Shown one piece after another: positions 33,593 to 44,687 of a stretch of DNA of 53,028 nucleotides (positions are counted from its first letter, which is position 1; the number at the start of each line of letters is the position of its first letter). Where the stretch lies: positions 1-53,028 of the forward strand of contig JSYX01000203.1 of NCBI GenBank assembly GCA_000787465.1, in the 5' to 3' direction. The stretch is from Thermomucor indicae-seudaticae (Eukaryota; Mucoromycota; Mucoromycetes; Mucorales; Lichtheimiaceae). The position numbers were made by a program, and so were the translations under genes. The notes under the pieces were generated by a model. It saw nothing but the letters and a program-made list of their open reading frames with translations. It ran no database searches and was not told the origin of the DNA.

Positions 33593-36500
33593 TTACTCTG
33601 TTTCTGCGATTAAAAACGGATGCTCCAAGAGTTCCTTTGCTGTAGGTCTCTCTTCATGATTCCTTTAAATTTCAATATTATTAGTCATTTGAAATATTGC
33701 GCGTTTCTTTTTTCTTTACATACAGCTTAAATGTGCATCGTAAGAAATCCTTGGCCTCCGGGCTGATATTTTCGGGAATAGTAGGGGATGTGTAGCTTCC
33801 GATCTAATATCCCTCGTTCTATTAATTTGTATAGCAAATAACAATTTCATAACTACTTGCCTTGAATATTGCCTGCATTTGCGAAAATTCAGGAAATGGG
33901 TGATCACCAGTGAACATTTCAACAACCATACAACCTAAAGACCACACATCTGCCTTGCGGGTATAGTGCGTTTGTTTTACAACTTCTGGAGCCATCCTAT
34001 AACACCCCATTGAGCCCTCATTCCTTCCTTTTATGGTGAACACTTACCAGAATATAGAGCCTTGTAAGCTCGGTCTGTGAGGTGCCGAAGATGATATTTG
34101 CATGATGTCTTCTTCCACTTTTTTCGAGATACCAAAGTCCGAGATCTTTACACCGCCCTTATTGTCCACTATATCCCCCCACTCTTGTTAGTTCTCTTTA
34201 TCTCCTCACACACACCAAGACTGGCTGTCACTTACCAAGTACGTTGGCTCCTTTGATATCTCGATGCACTATGTCTTTTCCATGAAGGTAATTCAGTCCC
34301 TTTAGAATCTGTCGTACAAAGCTTTTCACCAGTGGCTCCTGGAATGCGCCATAACTTGCTAATAACCCAGCCACTGATCCTCCAGGAACATACTCTAGAA
34401 ATATACTAAAGTGAGCCTGGTCCGTCTGTGACCCTAACAAACGCCAGTAAAAGAAAGGAACATTAGTAAAATTTGTTCTTTTTCCTCTTAACTAGAGTTC
34501 CTTTCTTTTGGCATACCAAGGTATTGAACAATATTTTCGTGTTGAAGTTCTTTTAAAAGCGCAATTTCTCGTTGTAATGCTTCAACCTATTTCGTTATTT
34601 GTTATATATACGGGGAGAACCAATAAGCCGAATACTGTTTTTTCTTTACCATTGACTTCTTGTGTCCTTCAGTCGCAGAATTCTCCACTGGAAGCTCCAC
34701 TTGTTTTACAGCCATTAATTCGCCGCTAATCGGGTTCAGTCCAAGGTACACATCGCCAAACGAGCCTCTGCCTATCAAGGCACCCTTCATCCATTGGATC
34801 GGGTTCTCATCCGCTAGAGCCCCTAGGTTATTAACATTGAACCGACTGAACGCGTAAAAACCACATACATATTGTCGTTGGTGTCTTTGCCGTCTTTGCC
34901 TTCTCATCTTCAAGTGTTCTCGGTCAATCAATACCTGATCATAAACATAGAAAACGGAGAAAAGAAAGACCTTACTTTTGTCATCCTCACCACTAGTAGT
35001 ACAAGACGTGGATGGCTTTCCATTGGGATCCGTTTTCTCTTCCTCAGACTTGACCGACGAACTTTCCTCTTCTATTATTCCTTCTTCTTCTTCCTCCTCC
35101 TCTTCAAGAAATTTGCCCAGATCAACACCAAGCACCGAGACCAGCTCTGGCAAGACACTGTTGCGGACAGCCGTACTACTACTACTACTACTACTAGGAC
35201 CGCTGCCGCTGCCGCCGCCGCCGATACCACCCTTGTCCGGACGTCCCAACAACGACGACGAACTTCGGGTCATCGATAAGCGTTTCGCATTGATCCCGGC
35301 CGTCTCCAGTACTTCGCGTTTGTGATTCGGAAAGAAAGAAGGAAGGTTGGATGAAATGACTTCGGAGGGGGGTCGTTCGCCAAAGAAGCGTCGTATGCGT
35401 GTAGGAGGTCGGGCAAGAGGTGGTTTTTTGGATGAGGATGATGACGATGCGGATGGGGTAGGCGTTGATCCGGTGATGATATCCAGCGTCATTTGCTTGT
35501 CTGGAAGCCCACTGTCCAGACTATTATCGCCTCGGATCATGTGCTGTTGTTGTTGTTGAAGCTTAGTCCCCTTTCGCTTAAACTCTTCATGCGTCGGGTA
35601 CTGATGCCGTTTCCGTAAAATTAACCGTTCTTTCTCGGGCCGGTCCGTGGACCGACAGATCTCGATCAATTCCGCGTCAGACAATGCCCGAGCTATGATC
35701 ATCATTAGTTGATTGACTGGGAACCCCGCGCTCGTCTATTATGATGGATTACCTTCGCCCGTTGAACTAGACACAACAAAGATACAATACTTGTCTGCGC
35801 TGCTCTCTTCAATCCCAAATTTATGCAGCACTTTGGCCATGATCGCCTTTGCGTCCGTTGCGTTGTGTACATTCACAATACGCGTCTGGCCTTCCTCGCC
35901 AAATACCTTGACGCATGTCTAACAAAAGAAAAACGCGACCTAAGTGCCCCACACATATCAACCTCCCATTTCACACAGCATTATTTTTTTACCTGCTTGA
36001 CCTTTTCCATCGACATGATACCGCCCTCAAAAGACTTTCCCTAAACCAACCAAGACAGCTTCGCGTTATGGCGTCCGGGTGACCTAACCCATACATTGTC
36101 CCAACAACGCACCTACCTCTTGAACAGCAGCTTTGGGACTCGGAGGCATCGGCGGCGCATCCTGGGACCGCATCGATCGTTTCGAATCTGATCGTCCCAG
36201 TAACCGTGAAAACGAATTGGATCGATTCAGTAAGCCCTTGGATTCTGATGATTTCGAGGGCTGCGTCACATTGAATCCCTCATGCTTGTTATCAGGTAAT
36301 GAGATAATTGGAGAAGCTCGATATTCCGAACGTTGATCTTGAGGCCAATGTCCCATTTGCTATAGAGAGAGAACTTGCGTTATTAGGCGACGGGGGTGCG
36401 TCACGGACTGAACCCATTCTCCCTTGCCTTGGCTCGAGCCATGACAGCCACAGCAGCGTAACATTCTTGACGCAGTGTCCTTATTGCCACCAACAACTTG

Positions 36501-36873
36501 ACTCGTTCGCCTACCGTCTTGATATCCATACCCTTCAGTGCCTCATTGTCAAGATCGAGCAGTACCGAACCGGTGATATTATGTTCTAAGAAGTCCTGAA
36601 ATTAGGGAACACCGTTTGTCGCTTATGCACCCAAAGGGTTATTATCGAAGACTTGCCAATGAATTTGCTTCTGTAACGACCAAAGTTTATTTGGGATAGC
36701 CATTCCGCGACCTTGGATTCCGACCAACTGTGTACTTCTTCTAGCGTATATCCTTTTCTGCTGCTGCTGCTGTCAGACGATTGGAATGTCGGTGTTGTCG
36801 GTGACGAGCCATAAAACACAGGTTTCCCGGACGGTGATGGTGGCTGCTGCTGCTGACCAGAACGGCTCGTCAT
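33593..36873 (-). CDS. MAP kinase kinase kinase, Ste11/Byr2 type (SAM, RA, kinase)
   Basis: Fourteen exons on the minus strand give about 811 residues: 36873-36657, 36585-36428, 36359-36117, 36040-35993, 35918-35753, 35692-34976, 34907-34869, 34822-34650, 34586-34517, 34433-34236, 34168-34048, 33996-33861, 33803-33724, 33662-33593. A SAM domain lies at about 35-115 ([17 protein letters not shown], then [20 protein letters not shown]). A Ras-association-like segment is at about 222-278. A Ser-rich and Glu-rich linker follows. The kinase domain (about 535-800) has [30 protein letters not shown] and MAPE, all intact. It should phosphorylate a MAPKK in the mating, filamentation or stress cascade at the membrane, downstream of Ras-type GTPases. 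Three introns are GC-AG. The two linker exons at 34869-34976 are the least certain. Confidence 0.92.
33804..33860 (-). other. GC-AG intron in the MAPKKK kinase domain
   Basis: On the minus strand AAG|GCAAGT...GATATTAG, 57 bp. It joins MQAIFK to [10 protein letters not shown], as in the MAPKKK family. No GT donor nearby preserves the frame. Confidence 0.85.
36360..36427 (-). other. GC-AG intron between SAM and RA regions
   Basis: Minus strand AAG|GCAAGG...CTCTATAG, 68 bp. It joins VMARAK to QMGHWPQD in phase 0. The nearby GT at the end of the open frame gives an early stop in the next exon. Confidence 0.75.
36586..36656 (-). other. GC-AG intron within the SAM domain
   Basis: Minus strand ATTG|GCAAGT...GACTTCTTAG, 71 bp. 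It joins YRSKFI to [10 protein letters not shown] in phase 1, restoring the SAM helix pattern. The alternative acceptor ten bases earlier gives a stop. Confidence 0.75.
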
Positions 36874-37285
36874 GGCGACCCGCCTGTTCCCCAGAAAAAG
36901 TTGAAGGGTTCAGAACAGTAAGGAGTTCCGTCGGTTGAGATCATCCCATTTGAAAGTCAGCGTTGCCTTGACTTTGGACACATGGTCGGTATCGCGATCA
37001 AAAACTTGCAAGCAACAAGCGTTATACAGCTCAAAGCGATATGTACTAACCATGGAATATAAATCGCTTTGAGTCTATTTGCTCGAGTATATCGTCCCTA
37101 TTGTGAGGGCCACCCTTGTCTGTTTTTTTCTGCAAAAGATAAAGATGCCTGCTCAGATACTGTAACACGTTTTTAGAGAGTCCAATCCCTTATAAGCCAG
37201 ACAATAGACTTTAACAGATGCTAATCAACACAAGCTAAATGTTATTAAGTTATCTACATTGCTAACTGTAAAAACAATAAAGAAA
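36874..37285. other. MAPKKK promoter region and PPR 3' flank
   Basis: Both neighbours are on the minus strand, so this holds the MAPKKK 5' region and the space after it belongs to the PPR gene upstream unit. No separate gene is seen. The segment is AT-rich toward 37200-37280. Confidence 0.5.
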
Positions 37286-39104
37286 CTATTTCCATAAATC
37301 TTTCGTTTCTACATCGATCGGGTAGCCAAACGTCTCCATCTCCTCCAGCGCTAAATGAAACCGCGGGTCGCCTTCAACCGCCAGCTTCTTTATCAGAGCG
37401 TCATAGCATGCCTTGGGTGGCACGACCCCATACCCCTTCATTTCTTCAAGGTACATGAACGCGTCCTCGTAATTCTTTTGCGTGCAGCAAAGCTGGATCA
37501 TGATGCTGTACGTGTCCAAATTCGGCGCCACGCCCGCCGTCTTCATGTCGTCAATCACCACATTCCCCATCCCTTTCGCTTTCAGGACAACGCACGCCTT
37601 CAGCACAGAGTTATACGTCTCCACGTTCGGCGTCACGCCCAGATTGCCCGCTTCGCGGTACAGCGCGATTGACCGGTTAATGTCCTGCGCCGCAGCGCAC
37701 GCATCAATCACCGTGTTGAACGCCTCCACATCGACCGTCTTGCCCTCCGCTTTCAGCTCTTCCATCAGATGGTACGCCGTATCCGCGCGCTCGATGTTCT
37801 TGCCCAGGTACCGCCGGATCGCTAACGTCGTCCGCGCCGTCGGCGTCACCCCAGACACTCGCATAATGTCCAACACGTTGAACGCGCTCTTCAGATCCTC
37901 CTTGGTAACGAATGATTCCATTAGCGGTGAAAAGTACTCCTCTTTGTATGGGTAGCCGCTCATACTCAATTGTCGAATCACGTCCGTCGCCAGCTTCGGG
38001 TTGCCCGATTTCGCGGCCACTCGCAGAACTCCCAAACACGTCCCTTCATCGGGTCGCATACCATATTCCATCAATTTGCGCCAGCAGTACTCGGCCTCCT
38101 CATACTAGACTCACGGCTAAGTTCATCCCTAACTCCTTCCCACTCGTAACCCATATGTATGCCCCCACTTACTTGATCCGCTTGACATGTCACTCGCAAA
38201 ACATTCATGTACAGTTTCGGCTGTCCCTTGACTGCCATCCCAGTCGATTCCGCTTCCTTCAACAACTTGAACGCCGTCTGCCAATCCCGTAACCGTAAAC
38301 AGCATCCCACCAGCGTCGTGTAGCAGTCCGCTTTGGGTTTGACCGAAAGTATCTTCATGCGCTCCAAAAGGTCAAGCGCTTGCTCGAGCATATCCGCTTT
38401 GCAGAACCCTCGCAGCAGTTGATGGTATGTAGTCACGGACGGGACCACATTATTCTTCTCCATGGCTTCCAACACTTGAGCTTGATGCCTGACAAGACCC
38501 GAGTTGCCAAAAGCCTTTTTTTTTAAAAAAAAACATTCCTCAATAACGAGCTTCCAACTTTTTGCGGCGCGTCATTATTTACCTCAAGAACGACATTGTA
38601 ACTGTCCAGCGTAGGCTTGATACCATCTTGCTGCATATCTCGGAGCGTCTTTAGAATAGCAGCGTGGTCCTTCACACGCATGTAGACTGCCAGCAGAGCA
38701 TTGTACGTGTTCAGGTCAAACTTGAGATTCTGCTTCTTAATCTCGTCAATGATTTCCAGCACCCATTCAAGCGTCTTTCTTGGGTTGCCGCGGTATCGAA
38801 GTTTATGGGCTAGCCGTTGGTTAAAGCTCGCCAAGGGTGCGGTAGGGTGGTTGTAAGTAATAAGTTTTGACGAAAACGAGTCTTGTTGTTGTTGTTGGGT
38901 TGTGCTTGATTGCTCTTCAACCTGTCGGGCAGCAGCAGCAACAGTCGAGCTAGAGCCTACATGGACCAATGTTACTTTTTTTCCTGACGAGCTAAACTGG
39001 AAACTGCTAGCATACGAATAGCGATTCGGGAGGCAGGCCGAGTGAGGTTAAGCGATAGTCGGTTGGCTAATGAGCATCGTAAGGCACAAGTCTGAACTCG
39101 ATTC

Positions 39105-39106
<2 letters not shown>
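37286..39106 (-). CDS. Mitochondrial pentatricopeptide repeat (PPR) protein
   Basis: Four exons (39106-38976, 38904-38583, 38514-38173, 38104-37286) give about 537 residues. The N-terminus (MNRVQTCALRCSLANRLSLN, then TRPASRIAIRMLAV) is Arg/Ser-rich without acidic residues, a good mitochondrial presequence. A Gln run follows. The rest is a string of 35-residue PPR helical hairpins, for example FDLNTYNALLAVYMR, GIKPTLDSYNVVLE, VVPSVTTYHQLLRGFCKADM, VDVEAFNTVIDACAAA, VTPNVETYNSVLKACV and VAPNLDTYSIMIQLCC. PPR proteins bind organellar RNA for processing, stability or translation; the target cannot be told. The first intron acceptor was chosen to keep frame (CAATCAAG|C). An alternative acceptor 17 bases earlier would break it. 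Confidence 0.88.
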
Positions 39107-39158
<52 letters not shown>

Positions 39159-39992
39159 CGTGTGTATACAACTCCGGGAAGTAAACTTCCGGGAGACAGG
39201 GCACAGTCGGGGGTGAGCAGCGCGCGAAGCCACTGCCAGCCTAAATTCGTGACGGTCCTCTCTCCCTGTGAAGGACCAACATCCACGCTTCTTTCTCGAC
39301 GTCGATGCGCTATATATCATTAAATCGAATATCGCTAAATAAATAGAGCACTCAGTCTTGTGGGAAACAAACTTTACGCGAGAGTAACAGTAAGCTCAGG
39401 AGTTTAAGGGCTATTCATAATGTATTTAATTGATGCTCTAACTATTCACGCCAAACAAGAACCCAAACAGAACTGAAGGGGGCCCTCCAAAGACGCAGAA
39501 CATTTCGGATCCATCTCGTTGCCATATCCATTTGAATCGCCCTATATAATAAGCAGAACGCAAGCGCTTTCACGAATGGTGTCAGCCATAAAATTTGACC
39601 CACAAAATATTGAGTAATGTATGAGCGCTTCTCTGAAAGATCCTTTCATGAAGGATCGACCATACGAATTCAAAATATATGGCCATACACGCCGAGTCAT
39701 AGGTACGCTCAGGACACAAACCCCCCTCCAATCAGCATCCCGCTCCACATTCCATCTTGTCACAAATTCCACAATGGGACATGCGATTCACCACGCAATT
39801 TCCCAACATGTAGCAAGGTGCAGGGTCTCGATAAAAAAAGTTCAAGGCAAAGACCGACGTAATGCCATAGACAAAGAATGACTTGTGTATTTTGGGGACG
39901 TATGTAGACGCGCAAAATTAGCTGACGAGTTGCATCATTAGGTTGCCACTAAAAAAGCCGTCTTATTATACGCTCCAATTCTTGAAAGCAAA
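39107..39992. other. Space upstream of the PPR gene with TG microsatellite
   Basis: The first 40 bases contain a TG repeat very close to the PPR start. The rest shows no supported gene. Minus-strand frames through the repeat (His/Thr runs) are artefacts. The end near 39960-39992 is the 3' side of the small basic protein gene. Confidence 0.5.
39112..39152. repeat. TG dinucleotide repeat next to the PPR start codon
   Basis: About 20 TG units lying 6-46 bp upstream of the PPR ATG on the minus strand, that is in its 5' UTR or core promoter. Confidence 0.9.
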
Positions 39993-40172
39993 TCAAGGCA
40001 AAAGAGCAGCAGCCTTGCGAGCCTTGGCGTGTCTCTTTCTGGCGTATTTGGTACCACGGTGAATGTTGCCTTCCTTCTTGGCCTTCTCAATGAAGTGGGC
40101 GCTGGGCTGAGGACGCTGCTTGCGGGTAGCGGCGCCTTCCTCGGTCGTTTGCTTTTGATCCTTGGGAGCCAT
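39993..40172 (-). CDS. Small basic protein, 59 aa
   Basis: A single exon with the ATG at 40172 in a good context (AGCCATGG) encodes MAPKDQKQTTEEGAATRKQR, then PQPSAHFIEKAKKEGNIHRG, TKYARKRHAKARKAAALLP. About one third of residues are Lys or Arg, concentrated in the second half, as in nucleolar, ribosome-associated or other RNA-binding small proteins. I do not recognise the family. The even use of Lys codons AAG and the compact complete frame favour a real gene over chance. It lies alone between the PPR gene and a gene-poor stretch. Confidence 0.6.
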   Translation of the reverse strand: MAPKDQKQTTEEGAATRKQRPQPSAHFIEKAKKEGNIHRGTKYARKRHAKARKAAALLP

Positions 40173-43101
40173 GGCTTCTTTCGACGGACGAATTGGAAAA
40201 GTGGAAGAACCAGAAAAATTTTTTTCGATTACCCTAAAAGAAGCTGTTCTGCGGACACAAGTCACGTTATTCTGCGGAGTTTCGTCTCATCGTCAAGATG
40301 CCATTTCGCGTTGCTTGCCCCTTGTCTGCATCATGGCCAAGGAAGATGTCTTGCTCATTTGCGAGAATGGATTCCATGAAAAGTCTATATTGACCTTCTC
40401 TGCTACTTGAAAGTTTATTCTCTACAAACAGGACCCTGTGCCTTAGAATACGCTGCTTCCGGAGAAAAAGAACTCGACCAAATGCTTTTCACGAGAATCA
40501 CTTTAAATCTTGTCTGCAACAATGCATGTATCGAGCTTTCGTAGTAAAATGCTGGAAAATGGGCCAAAAAACTGTTGAATTTCGACCGTCGGCGACCACA
40601 GTGATATGCTGTTGCCTTTCTTATGGCTTCTCTTCGCCAATGACGAAGGCAGGCCGCTGTCAGCATAGAAATGTAGAGGCCCGAAGATGAGACGCTGCCA
40701 GCGAGGTTTGGTCTGCTTCCGGAGCATAAAATATTTTGGAACAGAGTGTCAGCCCAACCCAACTGAGAACCGGGACAGCCTTCGGCGCAAGGCTGTGTTG
40801 CAACACGACTCCTTTGCCTGCAATATCGACTTGTCCATTCCACGAGCTAGCCACAGCATTCTTGATAGCGCCAAGGCAAACCTTCTTCTTAGCATCGCAA
40901 TCGTATTTTTCATGTAAGATACTTACGGCATCGATCACTGGGTCAATCTATGTTGCCAGTGCTTTCGATTTCTCCTTCGCGTTACTATTGGAGTCATCGT
41001 TGAACTTTTCTCTTGGAGCAGCCCAGATTTTCACGACGTTTGTCAGATGGAACGACTTTCGTTTCTTGCTGGGCTTTGAAAATGCGTGAGGATAAAGTTT
41101 GTTCAACACATAGTCCTTTCAAGTCCATTCAGGTCTTTGTCGCTCTACTTTCGGAAATATGCATACAATAAGCTTTCTCTGTTTTCTTAACGGCGCCTCT
41201 CTCGATTGGACAACCAACGGTTCTCCCCGTCAACCGGTCGCCGTTTTGGCCAGCTTATCTTGCCAAAACGAATTGCTGCTTCCCACGCATGCTGTCCGCC
41301 GCACTGCAGTAATTGGGTGCCGCCCGCCGATTTCGGCATATTCGTCTGCGTGCCTATAGTTTGGGCAAAGGCATATCATGCGATTGAGGGGTGCGGAAGC
41401 ATGTCTTTTTTCCGGACCGCTGGTCTTTGGCATGCCCTTGAACTTTTCCGCATCGATATCCTGCTGGTAAAAGACGCTGCTAAAGCCGGGAAGGCGGGCA
41501 GGAGAGGGTAACGGTTCAGTGGGACCTTGCAGGTTGCCTTCATCGAGACCCCCGTGGCCGATCACCGTGTGTCGTTGATATGACGGAGAACGGTCTCGAC
41601 AGCGAATGAACGTTCGCTGTGCAAGTGGCCCGGTCTAGCGTTGGCAATGCCTGGATAGATCAGTCGACAAGTGTCAAACAGGCCGTCTTTCCTTCTGCAG
41701 ACTTAACCCGCTTCGTTGCTTACGCAGCTGGAAAAATTCTTTTAGTGCTGCATCTAGATTCTCCATTTCGTGGATGACGCACGCATGGAATTGCGTAAGC
41801 GTTCGCAGAGCGGGACACAACACTGCATAAGATTTTGCCAAGTTCCAATTGGATATGACTTTGTTCAACGCATAGCTTGTGAACAGGATTCAAACGATCG
41901 ATATGCTGTGGAGAGTATATCTAAACCGGATGGGCAAAAAGTTCAACGCAAACTGTGTTGTACCACCAGCCAATGTCGCTGCAGCAGTGGTGACCAGTTG
42001 CCATACATAACAAAGTTAAACATGCAGATCAAGTTGTCATTTTCCCGCGTTGGAAACATGCCCCTGCATCTTTATGCCCGCCACATATTCACAGTTTTGT
42101 ATCAGAATAGGACGTTTTGGGGCCGAACAGACGTGGAGGTAGAACTTGTTCAGCAGTGGTGGGGGGGGGAACAGGACCAACGGTGGTGCCCAAAACGTGT
42201 CTCATACTGTCTATACATCCAATTACTCGTTGCAATTAGCTACTGTAGCTTCCAAGGGCGGAGATGATAGAGTACGCCTGATCTACACAGGCGAAAATGA
42301 GGTGATGTTTGGCAAGGACCTTTCCGACGGCCAATCTAGTTCTTGTCTCAAGATGAAGAGACAGACTCTCGGAGACAGTCTTCCAGTAGCAGCAGTCTGA
42401 TGTCGTTTTCAAAGCATTTTCAAGAGTAGTGAAGGCTGGCTTGCCAGCTTCATGCATAGCACAGCCTTCCAGCAGATCCGTCTGGGCTAGAATTCTCTAG
42501 GTAGGCATCGATGCTCAACAGCGAGGACATATTTGCGGTTTCATAAAGGATCAGATTCAGATCGAACAATTTTACGCCAAGGACTCGGCATCAACAGCTT
42601 GGCTATTAATAAACGGGGCTCTCAGCCCAATGATTACTTGTAATGATGTGACAGAAGTCGCGCCATTGTCCAATTTATCCATGAAGTAAAATTTGTGATC
42701 CGGTGAAAACATTCAGCTGATAGACAAAAATTCGCATGTAAAAACGACGACCTCGGAAATTTAAGACTTTTTCCTTCCTGGCGTGGTATTATACAGGTAT
42801 TCAATTTTCCTTGGCTAGGGCTTTTCTTATTTTCCATCGTCATTAAATAGGATGCCAAGAGGAGAACAAGAAGAAGAAGAAACGGAATAAAGAAAGTAAG
42901 TGTCAAAGCCGTTGCGGGGTAAAAAAGGTGATAAACACATTGGCAAAAGATGTACCTTTTACTCTCTTTTTTAGGGAATCAAATATGTTTGCCTTCTCGC
43001 CAATTCTTAATGCAAACATGACCTTCCTCTCTCTTTTTTTCCCCTTGTTTCTTCTTCTCTTTCCGCTTTCCCTTTCGATGATTCCTTCATGTGCCTTTTC
43101 C
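40173..43101. other. 2.9-kb region with decayed coding remnants
   Basis: Minus-strand blocks with protein-like composition occur in order, in different frames: LDAALKEFFQLRKQRSG (about 41770), VIGHGGLDEGNLQGPTEP (about 41560), and about 41080-40660 including DPVIDAVSILHEKYDCDAKK and CLGAIKNAVASSWNGQVDIA. They are separated by stops without clear splice sites. The middle block weakly recalls TnpB/Fanzor-type OrfB proteins, but no zinc-ribbon Cys pairs are seen. I treat the stretch as one or more dead genes or elements. The last 150 bp are pyrimidine-rich and likely the F-box gene promoter. Confidence 0.35.
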
Positions 43102-44687
43102 ATGAAACTGCTTTCGTGGCTCTTCCCATCCAAATCCATCGTCAAGCAAGAACAACCGTCGTCGTCGTCTTCTCGCGTTCCGGACCAAGATACCACGTTC
43201 CACATCATGATTTATCCACTTGACAATGGCAATTCAGCTGCCATTCACTGTCTCTATCCTCCACCCTTCGTCACCTCCGCATCACCATGCACTGCTTCGC
43301 CCAAGCGTTCCTCTCTTGCAGCACTCTTTAAATTCTCCGCACCCAAGAACAAAAGCAACCACCACCAGCTATCATTATTCACCACCACCGCTACTACTGC
43401 CAGCAAACGCTTCCAACAGCTGCCCATCGAACTGATCCAGCACATTATCCAGCTCCTCGACTACGACAGCATCCTCCGGTTCTCGGAAACCTGCCGGTTC
43501 TATCACTCCCTGTTACACGCAAACAATCATGCCCTGTGGCAAGCGCTGCTGCAGAGCCATTTCCAATTACGGCGATGCTCGTCTTCCACCAGCAACACCC
43601 GCCTACTCTACCAGCAGCACGCCTTACTCGCACGCCGCTGGCGACGCGGCAAACCAGCACGCACACGGTATCTCCGCGGCCACACCGACAGCGTGTACTG
43701 CCTGGTGCGCGTCAACCAGCGCTACTTGATTAGCGGCAGCCGTGATCGGTCCGTCAAGCTCTGGGATCTGCACCAATTCAAAGTCATTGCCACCCAAACC
43801 CAACACGAAGGCAGCGTGCTATGTCTTTGCGTATTTGAAGAAAAGCACCGACATAACAGTACCTCCACCGTGATGATGATTACCGGATCATCGGACGCCA
43901 CGTGTCTGGTGTGGACCGTGCACCAGCAGGAATTACGGCCAACGGGAATGCGCTTACGCGGCCATGCGGGCGGGATTCTGGACGTGTGTGTCCTACCCAG
44001 GATGTTTGTGAGCGCATCGCGCGATGGCACGGTACGGGTCTGGGATCGCGAGACGGGACGGGAAATGCGACGTTTGGTGGGTCATGCAGGACCAGTGAAT
44101 TCGCTCCAGACACACGGCGACCATCATGTGGTGTCAGCATCGGGCGATGGCACCCTGAAGCTTTGGGACCCAGACTCTGGACAGTGTCTCCGGACGTTCG
44201 AGGGTCACACGCGCGGGCTGGCGTGTGTGCGATCCGATGGAGCGCGTATCTACAGTGGTGGACAGGATGCGGTCTTGCGGATATGGAACCCGGAAACCGG
44301 CCAGTGTCTGGCGTCGCTCAAGGGTCACGAAGGACTGATCCGGACCATTGATTGCTACAAGGTAAGTTAAACAAAGGCACTTTTTGCGCGGCGGTTGATC
44401 TGATTCTTTTTCTTTTATAAGGATACCGTCGTCACAGGGAGTTACGATCGCACCCTGAGAGTTTGGGACTCGAGGACAGGAAATTGCTTGCTGTGTCTGC
44501 GGAATGGTCACGATGGATGGATATTCGATGCTCACTGTGGGCCAACAGAGTTAATCAGGTAAGAAAGAGTTGGACAATAACGACTGCTTCGATGGCTGAT
44601 GGCGTTGGCAGCGCTGGCCAGGATAGACGGATTCTGGTCATTGACTTTGGTTACGGTTTGGACTTGGGATATGACTCTCAATTATAA
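43102..44687 (+). CDS. F-box and WD40 repeat protein
   Basis: Three exons (43102-44361, 44422-44558, 44612-44687) give about 490 residues. An F-box at about residues 103-150 (LPIELIQHIIQLLDYDSI, then LRFSETCRFYHSLL) is followed from about 188 by seven WD40 blades, e.g. YLRGHTDSVYCL, RDRSVKLWDL, RDGTVRVWDRETG, GDGTLKLWDPDSG, QDAVLRIWNPETG and YDRTLRVWDSRTG. The end (SAGQDRRILVIDFGYG) closes the propeller. Such proteins are substrate receptors of SCF ubiquitin ligases (Cdc4, Met30, FBXW7 and similar). The substrate is unknown. The frame is open upstream to 42928 with a hydrophobic leader (TFLSLFFPLFLLLFPLSL), but that is a CT-rich tract typical of a fungal promoter, so I take the ATG at 43102; 43078 is also possible. 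Confidence 0.88.

Noticed and set aside
43018..43101. Hydrophobic leader in frame upstream of the F-box/WD40 protein (possible signal peptide)
   Set aside because: The codons come from a CT-rich tract typical of a fungal promoter or 5' UTR, and F-box proteins are cytosolic or nuclear.
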